Below are positions 48,826 through 57,627 of a stretch of 64,000 nucleotides of DNA, piece by piece (the first letter of the stretch is position 1; every line of letters begins with the position of its first letter). The translations under genes were made by a program, and so were the position numbers. Below the pieces are notes generated by a model, which saw only the letters and a program-made list of their open reading frames with translations, ran no database searches and was not told the DNA's origin. This stretch comes from Micromonospora cathayae. GTDB lineage: Bacteria > Actinomycetota > Actinomycetes > Mycobacteriales > Micromonosporaceae. Location of the stretch: NCBI RefSeq assembly GCF_028993575.1, contig NZ_CP118615.1, positions 7,132,443 to 7,196,442 on the forward strand, written 5' to 3'.

Positions 48826-50549
48826 GCCGGAACCTCCGGTCCGAGGTCGGAGCGGGCCGCCCCGCCGGTCCCCGGACCGGCCGGTGCCGGAACAGCGATG
48901 GCCGCCGGACCTGCCACAGCCGGAGCAGAACCGGCCGCCTCGGCCGGGCCCGCCGACACCTCCGGCCCGACCGGACCCGGATCAGCCGACACAGCCTGAC
49001 CCGGACCGTTCGGAGTGGCCGGGACCGGAGTAGCCGGAGCCGGGGGTGGCGATGCCGGCGCAGCCGTACCGGCCGCTGCCGGGCCGGCGGAGGCGGAGGC
49101 GGGAGCGACGAACCCAGGAGCGGCAGCGGACCGAGGAGCGGAAGCGGAGGCAGAGGCGGCGGGAGCAGCGGGAGCGGAGGCAGGGGCGGCGGGAGCGGCG
49201 GGGAGGGCGGCGGCGCGGACCAGGCGGGCGGCGATCTCCGGTACGCCGGCCCAGTGCAGGGTGAGCTGGGAGGCGTACCCGCCCCGCCAGACGAAGCCCT
49301 CGGGCGCGCCGCCCGGCCAGCGCCACGCCGGCTGTTCGCCGGCCCGGGGCGTGAGGACCGCGCTGTGGTGTTTGTAGCCGATCCGGACCGCGCCCCGGGG
49401 TGCCACCGGACTGTCCGTGCAGGCGGTCGCCTCCCGGTAGCCGATCACCACCCCGTCCCGGCGTACCCCGGTCGCGTCGAGCACCCCGCACATCGGCAGG
49501 CCGTCCAGCTCCCGGGCCAGCCAGAGCAGGCCACTCCCCTCGGCCACCACCGGACGGCCCGCGCGGACCAGCTCCGCGACCGCGTCGCGGAGCCGCCGGT
49601 TGGCGGAGAGCTGCTCCGCGTACGCCTCGGGCAGCCCGCCCCCGACGACCAGCGCGACCGTTCCCGCCGGCAGGGCCTCGTCGCGCAGCGGGTCGACGTG
49701 TACCACCTCGGCCCCGGCGGCGACGAGCAGCTCGCCGGTCTCCGGGTACCCGTAGCTGCCGACCGTGGTGCCGGCGAGCGCGACCACCGGACGGCCGGCG
49801 ACGGTCCCCCCAGCCGGCCGGGGTGTCCACGGCTCGACGGTCATCGGTGGCGCGGTACGGGCCAGCCGGAGCAGCGCGTCGAGGTCGACCGCGCCGGCCA
49901 CCCCCTCGGCGAGCCGCCGGACCGCGCGGCCCACCTCCGGGTCGCCGGTCAGCGCCGGCACCGCCCCGTACCGGCGGGACGGGAACATCGGCGGCAGGTC
50001 CCGACGGCGCAGCGACCCGAAGACCGGTACGCCGATGTCGTCCAGTGCCTCCCGCAGCAACTCCTCGTGCCGGGGCGAGGCGACCCGGTTCAGGATCACC
50101 CCGCCCAGCCAGAGCAACTCGTCGTACGAGCGGAAGCCGTGCACCAGGGCGGCCACCGACTGCCCCATCGCCGAGACGTCCACCACCAGCACCACCGGGC
50201 TGCGCAGCGCGGTGGCGACCGCAGCCGTGGACTCGACCTCGGACGGGCCGGCGACGCTGTCGTACAGCCCCATGGTGCCCTGTACCAGGGAGAGCCCCGC
50301 GCCGGCGGCCCCGTACGCGAACAGCGGCGCGATCCGTTCCGGCCCGACCAGCCGGGGATCCAGGTTGCGTCCGGGACGCCCGGCCGCAGCCGCCCCGAGG
50401 TACGCGGCGTCGACCTGGTCCGGGCCGACCTTGAAGCCGGCGACGTCCAGGCCCCGCTCGCGGAACGCGGCCAGCAGGCCGATCGAGACGGCGTTCTTGC
50501 CGTGTCCGGACGAGGGCGCGGCGACCACGAGACGCGGTAAGGCGCTCAT
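48822..50549 (-). CDS. CobB-like (cobyrinate a,c-diamide synthase family) protein lacking key catalytic residues, with a long Ala/Pro tail
   Basis: A 575-residue protein whose first 445 residues align in order with CobB/CbiA: P-loop region, KVGPD, GRPGRNLDP, VILNRVASPRHEELLREAL, GGGLPEAYAEQLSANRRL, YREATACTDSP. Several functional positions differ. The P-loop is GHGKN (Asn19 for Thr/Ser after Lys18), KVGPDYIDP reads KVGPDQVDA, the VEG motif reads VQG (Gln90), and the amidotransferase motif AECGG reads AEGSG, so the catalytic Cys is Gly338. Residues 450-575 are an Ala/Pro/Ser-rich disordered tail absent from CobB. It may be inactive, ammonia-dependent or repurposed. I preferred ATG 50549 after GAGGAG. 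Confidence 0.85.
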   Translation of the reverse strand: MSALPRLVVAAPSSGHGKNAVSIGLLAAFRERGLDVAGFKVGPDQVDAAYLGAAAAGRPGRNLDPRLVGPERIAPLFAYGAAGAGLSLVQGTMGLYDSVAGPSEVESTAAVATALRSPVVLVVDVSAMGQSVAALVHGFRSYDELLWLGGVILNRVASPRHEELLREALDDIGVPVFGSLRRRDLPPMFPSRRYGAVPALTGDPEVGRAVRRLAEGVAGAVDLDALLRLARTAPPMTVEPWTPRPAGGTVAGRPVVALAGTTVGSYGYPETGELLVAAGAEVVHVDPLRDEALPAGTVALVVGGGLPEAYAEQLSANRRLRDAVAELVRAGRPVVAEGSGLLWLARELDGLPMCGVLDATGVRRDGVVIGYREATACTDSPVAPRGAVRIGYKHHSAVLTPRAGEQPAWRWPGGAPEGFVWRGGYASQLTLHWAGVPEIAARLVRAAALPAAPAAPASAPAAPAASASASAPRSAAAPGFVAPASASAGPAAAGTAAPASPPPAPATPVPATPNGPGQAVSADPGPVGPEVSAGPAEAAGSAPAVAGPAAIAVPAPAGPGTGGAARSDLGPEVPA

Positions 50550-50990
50550 CATCGACTCCTCGGTAGCGGCGGGGGGCGCGGCGGCGGCGAGCGCACCGGG
50601 CAGGTGCGGACGCGGACCCGGCGGGTCGTCCGCGTGACGATACCCAACGGGCCGCCCGAATCGCGGTAACCGACCCGCCACGCACCGACAGTGATTCGGC
50701 CCGGCGGCGATCACCCCCGGGCGCGGCCCCGGGCCGCCGACCCGGCCGCCCGCCCTCGCCGCCACGACGACCGGCATCCCGGCCTCCGCCCCGGCCGCCG
50801 GCCCGGCCGTCACGACGACCGCCAGCATGACCGCCGACCCGGCCGTCACGTCGACCGCCAGCACGACCGCCGCCTTCAGCCGCCACGACGACCGGCGATG
50901 CGGCATGTCGGGGATGCCGGGGCCTACCGGAAGGCGCCGGTCACCGACGGTCCGGGGCAGTGGCGTCGGTCATACGAGTAGCCTCGGGGC
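50550..50990. other. Gene-free region with a 36-bp tandem repeat
   Basis: No gene is supported between the CobB-like gene and the divergent SURF1 gene. It contains two copies of a 36-bp unit starting CCCGGCCGTCACG at 50802-50837 and 50838-50873. Confidence 0.6.
50979..50984 (+). promoter_or_regulatory. -10-like element of a leaderless gene
   Basis: TAGCCT ends 6 nt before the GTG at 50991; no Shine-Dalgarno. Confidence 0.5.
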
Positions 50991-51866
50991 GTGTACCGGT
51001 TCCTCCTGACGCCACGCTGGCTGGGCTATCTCGTCCTGGCGCTGGTCGCCGCCGCGGTGATGGTGCAGCTCGGCAACTGGCAGCTAGACCGCTACCGGGG
51101 GCGTTCGGCGATCAACGAGCGCATCGACGCCACCGCCCGGATGACGCCGGTGCCGCTGCGGGACACCCTCGCCGCTCCGACCGGCGCGGCCGGGACGACG
51201 GGGACCGCCCCGGCGGACGGGACCGTCTGGACCCGGGTCACCGTCACCGGCCGGTACGATGCGGCGAACTCGATCTGGATCCGGGGCCGCGCGGTCGACC
51301 GTCAGGTCGGGTTCGAGCTGGTCACCCCGTTGCTCCTCACCGACGGCACGGCGATCCTGGTGGACCGGGGCTGGGTGCCGCCGGTGGCCTCCGGGGACGC
51401 GACCGTCCGGCCGGAGTTGCCGCCCACGCCTGCCGGCGAGGTCACCGTGGTCGGCCGGGTACGGCTGAGCGAGAGCGGCGCGGTCGCCCCGGACCGCCGG
51501 GACGGCCGGCTGGAGATGCGCCGCATCGGCGTACCGCAGCTCGCCCGGGAGCTGCCCTACCCGCTGTACGGGGCGTACCTGTTGCTGGACGAGCAGAACC
51601 CGGCCGCCGATCCGGTCTTCCAGTCGGTGCCGGTGCGGCACGAGAACAACTGGCAGAACTTCGGCTACGTGGTGCAGTGGTGGATCTTCGCGGGGATGAC
51701 GCTGGTCGCGTACGGCTGGGTGGCCCGGCGGGAGGCGCACCGGCTCGCCGGCATCCGTCGTCCGTCCGGTGACCGGGCCGACACCGACGACCAGCCGGGC
51801 ACCGACGGGGACGGACCGGGCGGCGGTGACCGGGCCGGGGTGCCGGCCGGGAGTACGCCGGTCTGA
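50991..51866 (+). CDS. SURF1 family cytochrome oxidase assembly protein
   Basis: A 291-residue membrane protein with the SURF1 topology: an N-terminal transmembrane helix (WLGYLVLALVAAAVMVQLGNWQLDRY, the GxWQxxR-like SURF1 start in two parts) and a C-terminal helix (NFGYVVQWWIFAGMTLVAYG). Between them lie V-x-x-G-RYD, IWIRGRAVDRQVGFELVTPL and ILVDRGWVPP, all family motifs. SURF1 helps insert heme a into aa3-type oxidase. The C-terminal 40 residues are disordered. Probably leaderless. Confidence 0.92.
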   Translation: MYRFLLTPRWLGYLVLALVAAAVMVQLGNWQLDRYRGRSAINERIDATARMTPVPLRDTLAAPTGAAGTTGTAPADGTVWTRVTVTGRYDAANSIWIRGRAVDRQVGFELVTPLLLTDGTAILVDRGWVPPVASGDATVRPELPPTPAGEVTVVGRVRLSESGAVAPDRRDGRLEMRRIGVPQLARELPYPLYGAYLLLDEQNPAADPVFQSVPVRHENNWQNFGYVVQWWIFAGMTLVAYGWVARREAHRLAGIRRPSGDRADTDDQPGTDGDGPGGGDRAGVPAGSTPV

Positions 51867-51878
51867 GCCGGCCCCCGG

Positions 51879-53462
51879 TCAGCCGGGAGCGTACCCGGGG
51901 TGCAGGGCCCGGACGGCGTCGATGGTGTCCGCCTCGGCGGCGCTCTTGTCGTCGCGGTAACGCAGCACCCGGGCGAACCGCAGCGCCACCCCGCCCGGGT
52001 AGCGCGGACTCGTCTGCACCCCGTCGAAGGCGATCTCCACGACCTGCTCGGGACGGACCCGCACCACGTGCTCGCCCCGCTCCACGGCCAGCGAGAGGAA
52101 CCGTTCGGTCTGCCAGCGCAGCAGCTCGTCGGTCAGCCCCTTGAACGTCTTGCCGAGCATCACGAACCCGCCGGTTGCCGGGTCGCGGGCACCGAGATGC
52201 AGGTTGGACAGCCAGCCCCGGCGACGGCCACTGCCCCACTCGGCGGCCAGCACGACCAGGTCGAGGGTGTGCCGGGGCTTCACCTTCACCCAGGCCGCAC
52301 CGCGCCGGCCGGCGTCGTACGTCGCGTCCGGCGCCTTCACCACCACGCCCTCCTGGCCGGCGGCAAGCGCGGCGGTGAACGCCTCGGTCGCCGCGTCGGG
52401 GTCCTCGACCTCCACCCGGCCGACCAGCAGGCCGGCGTCGACCGTACCGGCGAGCGCGGCCCAGCGTTCCCGGCCGGGCGCGTCGATCAGATCCTCCCCG
52501 TCGAGGTGCAGCAGGTCGAAGAAGTACGGGGTCAGCACGGTCGCGCTGGTCGACGCGGCGGCGGCCAGCACGGCCGGGGCGACCGTGGAGCGGCCGGTGG
52601 TGCCCGCCGTGGCACGTCGGGCGGCCCGGCTCGACGTCTCCTGGAAGGGCAACGGCCGGCCGGTGGCGTCCAGGCCGATCGCCTCTCCGTCGAGGACCAG
52701 CTCGCGGGCGGGCAGGGCGCGCACGGCGGCCACCACCTCGGGCACCCGGGCGGTGATGTCGTCGAGGCTGCGGGTGAACACGGCGATGTCGGAGCCGGAA
52801 CGGTGCACCTGGATGCGGATGCCGTCGAGTTTGACGTCGACGACGGCGGGGGTGCCGGTGGCGACGAGCGCCTCGCCCACCGTCGGCGCGCTCTGGGCCA
52901 GCATCGGGGCGAGCGGACGCCCCACCCGCAGCCCGAACCCGGCCAGCGCGGCGGCTCCCCCGTCGAGCGCCGCGACCGCCACCGCACGCAGGTCACCGGC
53001 GACCAGCAGGGCCCGGCGGACGGCGGACAGCGGCACGTCGGCCGCCCGGGCGACCGCGTCGGCCAGCAACCCGGCCTGGGCGCCCTGCCGCAGTTCGCCG
53101 CTGAACAGCCCGACCAGCATGCGCTGCTCGGCGGCGGTGGCTGCGGCGAACAGCGCGCCGACCAGCGCCCGGCGGCGGGCCTGGGAGCCCGGACCGTGCA
53201 CGGCGGCGATCTCGTCGATGGCCGCGTCGACGCCGGCCACGGTCAGCGTCGGCTCGGCCGCCGGTGGTGGCAGCTCGCGCAGGCTGGCCCAGCCGACACC
53301 GGTCTGCCGCTGACGCAGCTCACCGGCGAGCCAGCCCGCACCGGCGGGCACCTCGACCGGGTCGAGCGCGCGTAACGCCTCCGCGAGCAGCTCCACCTTG
53401 GCCCGCCGGCCGCTGGTGGCGCTGACCGCGGCGGAGGTGGCCGCCAGGTCGAGGAACCGCAC
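51879..53462 (-). CDS. ATP-dependent DNA ligase (LigB-type)
   Basis: A 527-residue ligase. An N-terminal alpha-helical DNA-binding domain (1-200) precedes the nucleotidyltransferase core with the adenylated Lys211 in [14 protein letters not shown] (motif I KxDG). Motif III ([10 protein letters not shown]), motif IV ([12 protein letters not shown]) and motif V (AAWVKVKP) follow, then the OB domain. It resembles the actinobacterial LigB group that complements NAD-dependent LigA in repair. I chose GTG 53462; CAGGAT lies 6 nt upstream, so it may be leaderless. Confidence 0.93.
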   Translation of the reverse strand: MRFLDLAATSAAVSATSGRRAKVELLAEALRALDPVEVPAGAGWLAGELRQRQTGVGWASLRELPPPAAEPTLTVAGVDAAIDEIAAVHGPGSQARRRALVGALFAAATAAEQRMLVGLFSGELRQGAQAGLLADAVARAADVPLSAVRRALLVAGDLRAVAVAALDGGAAALAGFGLRVGRPLAPMLAQSAPTVGEALVATGTPAVVDVKLDGIRIQVHRSGSDIAVFTRSLDDITARVPEVVAAVRALPARELVLDGEAIGLDATGRPLPFQETSSRAARRATAGTTGRSTVAPAVLAAAASTSATVLTPYFFDLLHLDGEDLIDAPGRERWAALAGTVDAGLLVGRVEVEDPDAATEAFTAALAAGQEGVVVKAPDATYDAGRRGAAWVKVKPRHTLDLVVLAAEWGSGRRRGWLSNLHLGARDPATGGFVMLGKTFKGLTDELLRWQTERFLSLAVERGEHVVRVRPEQVVEIAFDGVQTSPRYPGGVALRFARVLRYRDDKSAAEADTIDAVRALHPGYAPG

Positions 53463-53548
53463 GTCTTCATCCTGCCAGCCACCTCCGACAACGTCGGTGC
53501 TCCCGACGAGAACCGGAGCCGGCGAGCCGGCGCACGCCGTAGCCGGGA

Positions 53549-53660
53549 CACCGGAGACGGAGACCCCGACCGACGCACACCACAGCCGGCGCACACCGGA
53601 GACGGACGCTCCAACCGACGCACACCGGAGAAGGCGGACACCACAGCCGACGCAGGCCGC
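53549..53660. repeat. Degenerate tandem repeat upstream of the ligase gene
   Basis: CACCGGAGACGGA and ACCGACGCACACC recur within 53549-53660, in the 221-bp gap between the ligase and the small gene. No gene is supported there. Confidence 0.6.
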
Positions 53661-53683
53661 AGCCGGCGTAGGCGGGCAGCGGC

Positions 53684-53890
53684 TCAGGCCGAGACCGGCT
53701 CCTCGATGCGCAGGCCCCGGTCGCGGACCTGGGCGGCGACCCGGGCCAGCGACGCGTCGAGAGCGACCAGGGCGGTGGAGAGTTCACCGAGCCGCTCGCG
53801 CAGCGTCTCCTCGGGCCAGGCGGAGACGTCGACGTCCCCCAGCGCGCTGACGGCGGCTGTCAGCCGCACCATCACCTCGTTCGTACTCAT
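53684..53890 (-). CDS. Small helical protein
   Basis: A 68-residue protein, [20 protein letters not shown] at the start, then an amphipathic helix ([20 protein letters not shown]) and a short tail. The sequence resembles the N-terminal helical region of actinobacterial DUF222/13E12 proteins but without their nuclease domain. TAGCCT lies 7 nt before the ATG and no ribosome-binding site is seen. An SOS-box-like sequence overlaps the start. Confidence 0.65.
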   Translation of the reverse strand: MSTNEVMVRLTAAVSALGDVDVSAWPEETLRERLGELSTALVALDASLARVAAQVRDRGLRIEEPVSA

Positions 53891-53896
53891 GTTCGA
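53881..53896. promoter_or_regulatory. SOS-box-like (LexA) sequence overlapping a start codon
   Basis: TCGTACTCATGTTCGA (53881-53896) reads on the minus strand as TCGAAC-N4-GTACGA, matching the actinobacterial consensus TCGAAC-N4-GTTCGA at 11 of 12 positions. Confidence 0.45.
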
Positions 53897-53985
53897 AAGG
53901 CTAGCGTACGACCTACCCTGACGTGCGGTGATCCCGGAAATCGGGCGGCGTGTCCGGTCGGGGTCGGGACTCGCCGCCCGACCGG

Positions 53986-55350
53986 TCAGTGTCCGGTGCC
54001 CGCCTCGGCCACCCGGGCCAGCAGCAACGTCTCGGCCAGGCAGACCCGGGCGAACTCGCCGAGGTGCAGGCTCTCGTTCGGCCCGTGGGCCCGCGCGTGC
54101 GGGTCCTCGACCCCGGTCACCAGGATCACCGCCTGCGGGAACATCTCCTGGAAGGTGGCGATGAACGGGATCGAGCCGCCGACGCCGATCTCCACCGGCT
54201 CGGTGCCGTCCCAGGCGGTACGGAAGGCCGAACGTGCCGCGTCGACCAACGGCCCGGACAGGTCGATCACGCAGGGGTCGCCGTCGTGCTCGAAGGTGAC
54301 GGACACCTGCGCGCCCCAGGGGGCGTGCCGCTCCAGGTGCGCCTGAACGGCGGCGTACGCGCGCTTGCGGTCGTCGCCCGGCGCCAGCCGTACGCTGATC
54401 TTGGCCTTGGCTGCCGGGACCAGCGCGTTCGGGGCCTCGGCGGTGGCCGGGGCGTCGATGCCGAGCACCGCCAGGGCGGGCTTGCGCCAGAGCCGGTCGG
54501 TGATCTGGCCGGTGCCGAGCAACGACACCCCGTCGAGCAGGCCGGCCTCGGCGCGGAACCGGTCCTGCGGATACTCGACGGCGGCCGGGCCGGCGTCGGT
54601 GAGCCCGTCGACCGCGACGTTCCCCGCGTCGTCGTGCAGGGTGGACAGCAGCCGGGCCAGGGTGGTCAGCGCGTCCGGCACGGGACCGCCGAACATGCCG
54701 CTGTGGATGGCGTGGTCCAGGGTGCGGACCTCGACGAAGAAGTTGACGACGCCGCGCAGCGAGGTGGTCAGCGCCGGCACGCCGATGTCCCAGTTGACCG
54801 AGTCGGCGATGACGATAACGTCGGCGGCGAGGGCGTCCCGGTGCTCGGCGAGCAGCCGTTCCAGGGAGTCGGAGCCGTACTCCTCCTCGCCCTCGACGAA
54901 GATGACCACGCCGACCGGCAGCGCGTCGCCGAAGGCACGCAGCGCCGCCACGTGCGCCATGATGCCGGCCTTGTCGTCGGCCGCGCCGCGACCGTAGAGC
55001 CGGCCGTCCCGTTCGACCGCCTCGAACGGCTCGGACTCCCACAGCGACCGGTCGCCGACCGGCTGCACGTCATGGTGGGCGTAGAGCAGGACGGTGGGCG
55101 CGCCGGGTGGGGCCGGTCTGGTCCCGATCACCGCGGGCTGACCGCCGGACCGCACGATCCGCACGTCCAGCGAGCAGCCGCGCAGCAGTTCGGCCACCGC
55201 CTCGGCGGACCGCTCGACCTGCGTGTGGTCGAAGCCCTCGAACGCGATCCCGGGGATACGGACGAGGCGTTCCAGGTCGGCACGGACGCCGGGCAGTTCC
55301 CGCGCGACGGCCGCCCGCAGCTCGGACTCGGTGATGGTCGGAGAGGTCAT
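53986..55350 (-). CDS. M20 family dipeptidase
   Basis: A 454-residue zinc peptidase. VLLYAHHDVQPVG supplies the first metal His and catalytic Asp, RGAADDKAG the bridging Asp, and FVEGEEEYGS the catalytic Glu pair. The dimerisation domain starts near TTSLRGVVNFFVEV, and GGSIPFIATFQEMFP with the later NESLH complete the family pattern. It would hydrolyse dipeptides in the cytosol. ATG 55350 has TACGAT 7 nt upstream and no Shine-Dalgarno. Confidence 0.93.
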   Translation of the reverse strand: MTSPTITESELRAAVARELPGVRADLERLVRIPGIAFEGFDHTQVERSAEAVAELLRGCSLDVRIVRSGGQPAVIGTRPAPPGAPTVLLYAHHDVQPVGDRSLWESEPFEAVERDGRLYGRGAADDKAGIMAHVAALRAFGDALPVGVVIFVEGEEEYGSDSLERLLAEHRDALAADVIVIADSVNWDIGVPALTTSLRGVVNFFVEVRTLDHAIHSGMFGGPVPDALTTLARLLSTLHDDAGNVAVDGLTDAGPAAVEYPQDRFRAEAGLLDGVSLLGTGQITDRLWRKPALAVLGIDAPATAEAPNALVPAAKAKISVRLAPGDDRKRAYAAVQAHLERHAPWGAQVSVTFEHDGDPCVIDLSGPLVDAARSAFRTAWDGTEPVEIGVGGSIPFIATFQEMFPQAVILVTGVEDPHARAHGPNESLHLGEFARVCLAETLLLARVAEAGTGH

Positions 55351-55357
55351 GACCGGC

Positions 55358-55363
55358 ATCGTA
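55358..55363 (-). promoter_or_regulatory. -10-like element of a leaderless gene
   Basis: TACGAT on the minus strand ends 7 nt before the ATG at 55350. Confidence 0.45.
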
Positions 55364-55462
55364 TGCCGCCCTCGGCCGTCCCCGGTCGGCGGACGAGGCC
55401 GACCGTGGTCACGGGACGAGGGCGGGCACTGCGGCCGAGGCACGCCGGCGGCCCGGTCCGGA

Positions 55463-55560
55463 GGGCCGGCGGGGAAGGCGGACCGGCGGGAAGGCGGACC
55501 GACAGGCCGGCGGGGAAGGCGGGCCGATGGAAGTGCGGGAAGGTGGGAGGGTGGGAAGGC
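55463..55560. repeat. Purine-rich GGCGGGGAAGGCGG repeats
   Basis: CGGG(G)AAGGCGG(A/G)CC recurs three times within 55463-55525, followed by a GGGAAGGTGGGAGGGTGGG run. It lies between the M20 and uridine kinase genes and could form G-quadruplexes on the plus strand. Confidence 0.6.
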
Positions 55561-55579
55561 GCGGCCCGGGGGGACGGGG

Positions 55580-56206
55580 TCAGGCCGGGCGGCGGACGTA
55601 GTACCGGGCGGCGTCGTGCGGCAGCGTCGGTGCGCCGTCCACCACCAGGTCGACGCCGGCCGCCGTGTCGTCGGCGGCGAAGTGCGACCGCTCCCCGGCG
55701 TGCCAGCGGCGCAGCTCGGGCAGGATCGCCAGGCCGTCCCGGGCCACCGCGCGGGCGGTCCGCAGTTCGGTCGGCGCGGTGACCAGCACGGTCAGGGTCG
55801 ACTCGGGCCGGATCACGCGGCGGGCCGCGCTCACCCCCTCCACGATCAGCACCGGCGTCACCGGCACCGGCACCGTCCGGGGCAGGAACTCCCGCCGCAC
55901 CCAGCTGTACCGCCGGTAGCCGCCCGGCCGCCCGGCCCGTACCGGCGTCAGCACCTGCTCCTCCAGCCGCGGCCAGAACGTGAGCTGGTCGGCCCACCCG
56001 TCGAGCAGGTCGTCGGTGTGCACCACCGGTGGTCGCCCGCCGTCGGACCGCACGGCCAGGGCGTCCGCGAGGCGGTCGGCGAAAAGGCTCTTCCCCGCGC
56101 CGCTCGGTCCGTCGACCGCCACCAGTCGGGTACGCCCCAGCCGCGCCGGCCGGTCCAGCACCCGGCGGGCCAGTTCCGCGTACGCCTCGACGACCGCCAC
56201 CACCAC
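55580..56206 (-). CDS. Uridine kinase-like P-loop NTPase
   Basis: A 208-residue protein. LVAVDGPSGAGKSLFADRLA is the Walker A loop; VVHTDDLLDGW holds the acidic substrate-binding residues, and PVLIVEGVSAARR the Walker B-like strand, as in uridine kinase/phosphoribulokinase-type enzymes. It probably phosphorylates a nucleoside or similar alcohol. I chose GTG 56206, the first of three consecutive GTG codons; TAGCGT lies 8 nt upstream (56215-56220). Confidence 0.8.
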   Translation of the reverse strand: MVVAVVEAYAELARRVLDRPARLGRTRLVAVDGPSGAGKSLFADRLADALAVRSDGGRPPVVHTDDLLDGWADQLTFWPRLEEQVLTPVRAGRPGGYRRYSWVRREFLPRTVPVPVTPVLIVEGVSAARRVIRPESTLTVLVTAPTELRTARAVARDGLAILPELRRWHAGERSHFAADDTAAGVDLVVDGAPTLPHDAARYYVRRPA

Positions 56207-56214
56207 GAACGCCG

Positions 56215-56220
56215 ACGCTA
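56215..56220 (-). promoter_or_regulatory. -10-like element of a leaderless gene
   Basis: TAGCGT on the minus strand ends 8 nt before the GTG at 56206. Confidence 0.45.
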
Positions 56221-56432
56221 CCGGGCCCGGAACGGCACCTCCGACACCGCACCGACGTGCACCCGGGCGGGAGCGCACAGCAGGTTCCGGCCCGGACCGG
56301 TGGTGACCATGGTGCGGGGCGTCCGAGCCTCCCGGGCCCGGGTGCTGGCCACGACGAGCCGCGCGCCACCGATCGGGTGGCGGGACCCGGTTCACCGGGT
56401 ACGCCACCCCAGTTCACCGGCATGATCGGGCC

Positions 56433-56849
56433 GTGTCCCATTCCGTGATGAGTCCCGGTGTCGACGCCCTGCTCGAACAGGCGCGGGCCGGAGTGCGTCG
56501 GTTGACCCCGCACGAGACGGTCCAGGCCGCCGGTCGTGGTGCGCTCGTCGTCGACACCCGTACCGCTGAGCAACGGCGGGAGCAGGGCGAACTACCCGGC
56601 GTCGTGGTGATCGACCGGACCGTGCTGGAGTGGCGGCTGGACCCGGCCAGCGCCTGGTGCGTACCCGAGGCCACCGGGTACGACCTGGAGGTGGTCGTGG
56701 TGTGCCGGCAGGGCTACGCGTCCAGCCTGGCGGCGGCGAGCCTACGGGCGCTGGGGCTGCACCGGGCGACGGACATGGTCGGCGGGGTCGAGGGGTGGCT
56801 GGCGGCGGGGCTGCCGTTGTCCGACCGCCCCGCCGACGTCCGCCACTGA
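56433..56849 (+). CDS. Rhodanese-like sulfurtransferase
   Basis: A 138-residue single rhodanese domain. LVVDTRTAEQRREQGELPG is the CH2A-like start and VVVVCRQGYASSLAA the active-site loop with Cys91 and the R-x-G-x-x-S pattern; DMVGGVEGWLAAGLP is the typical end. It would transfer sulfane sulfur from thiosulfate or a persulfide. CATGAT lies 6 nt before the GTG, suggesting leaderless translation. Confidence 0.9.
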   Translation: MSHSVMSPGVDALLEQARAGVRRLTPHETVQAAGRGALVVDTRTAEQRREQGELPGVVVIDRTVLEWRLDPASAWCVPEATGYDLEVVVVCRQGYASSLAAASLRALGLHRATDMVGGVEGWLAAGLPLSDRPADVRH

Positions 56850-56853
56850 CCGC

Positions 56854-57435
56854 TCAGCTCCCCATCAGGTGCAGGGTCTCGCGCGCGTAGGCGACCAGGA
56901 GGGCCTCGGTGTCGGCGTCGGACAGCAGCTTCCTGGCGTGGTTGGTCCACTGCACCCTGATCCGCGCGGTCCCCTCGACGACGGTCAGTGTGCAGATCCG
57001 GGAACTCGTCGGGCCCTCGATGACGGGCGAGTCGAGGTCGGCGGTCAGGGCGGGCGGCAGTTCGATCTGGGCGTGGTCGCCGACGCCGGAAATCTCGCGG
57101 TGGTGCGAGTACAGCCTGGGTTCGCCGGTCGGTGGCTCACCGATCTCGGTGTCGACCTGGAGCATGGACACCCCGGTCGACGGCGACCCGGTCGACAGCG
57201 CGCACCTCGAGGTGTGTCCCGTCCGGCCGGGCACCGTCCTGGTCTTCACCGGGGTGCCGCCACTCGCGGCGGACAACCGTTCGTGGTCGAGCTGGTCACA
57301 GAGGTTCTCGACCAGGTGGAACTCTCGGGCGGGCCGCTCCCCGACCGATGCCCGGCCGGGCCGGTCGGCACAGCCGGCGACAGCGAACGGCAGCATGATC
57401 GCGATGATGACCCACCGGACGGTCCGAATCGTCAC
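56854..57435 (-). CDS. Lipoprotein (DUF3558-like)
   Basis: A 193-residue protein. The signal peptide ends in the lipobox VAGC at about residues 19-22. The mature part has NLCDQLDHERLSAASG with Cys, SRCALSTGS with Cys, and a late RICTLTV, a pattern like the DUF3558 lipoproteins of actinobacteria. Function unknown. GTG 57435 has CACACT 6 nt upstream and no ribosome-binding site. Confidence 0.72.
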   Translation of the reverse strand: MTIRTVRWVIIAIMLPFAVAGCADRPGRASVGERPAREFHLVENLCDQLDHERLSAASGGTPVKTRTVPGRTGHTSRCALSTGSPSTGVSMLQVDTEIGEPPTGEPRLYSHHREISGVGDHAQIELPPALTADLDSPVIEGPTSSRICTLTVVEGTARIRVQWTNHARKLLSDADTEALLVAYARETLHLMGS

Positions 57436-57627
57436 CAGCGGAGTGTGCCAGCACCATCCTCAGTGGACAGCGGCAGGCCCGATGGCGACGAACGCCCGGA
57501 CGCCAGGTTTGCCCCTGCCGCACGATGACCCGGCCCGGCCCGGCCCGGCCCGACCCGGGCAGGCGGGCGGGACGCACCCTGACGAGCACCGATCGACTCC
57601 GGGCGGTGGTCAGCCGCTCGGCCGCCC

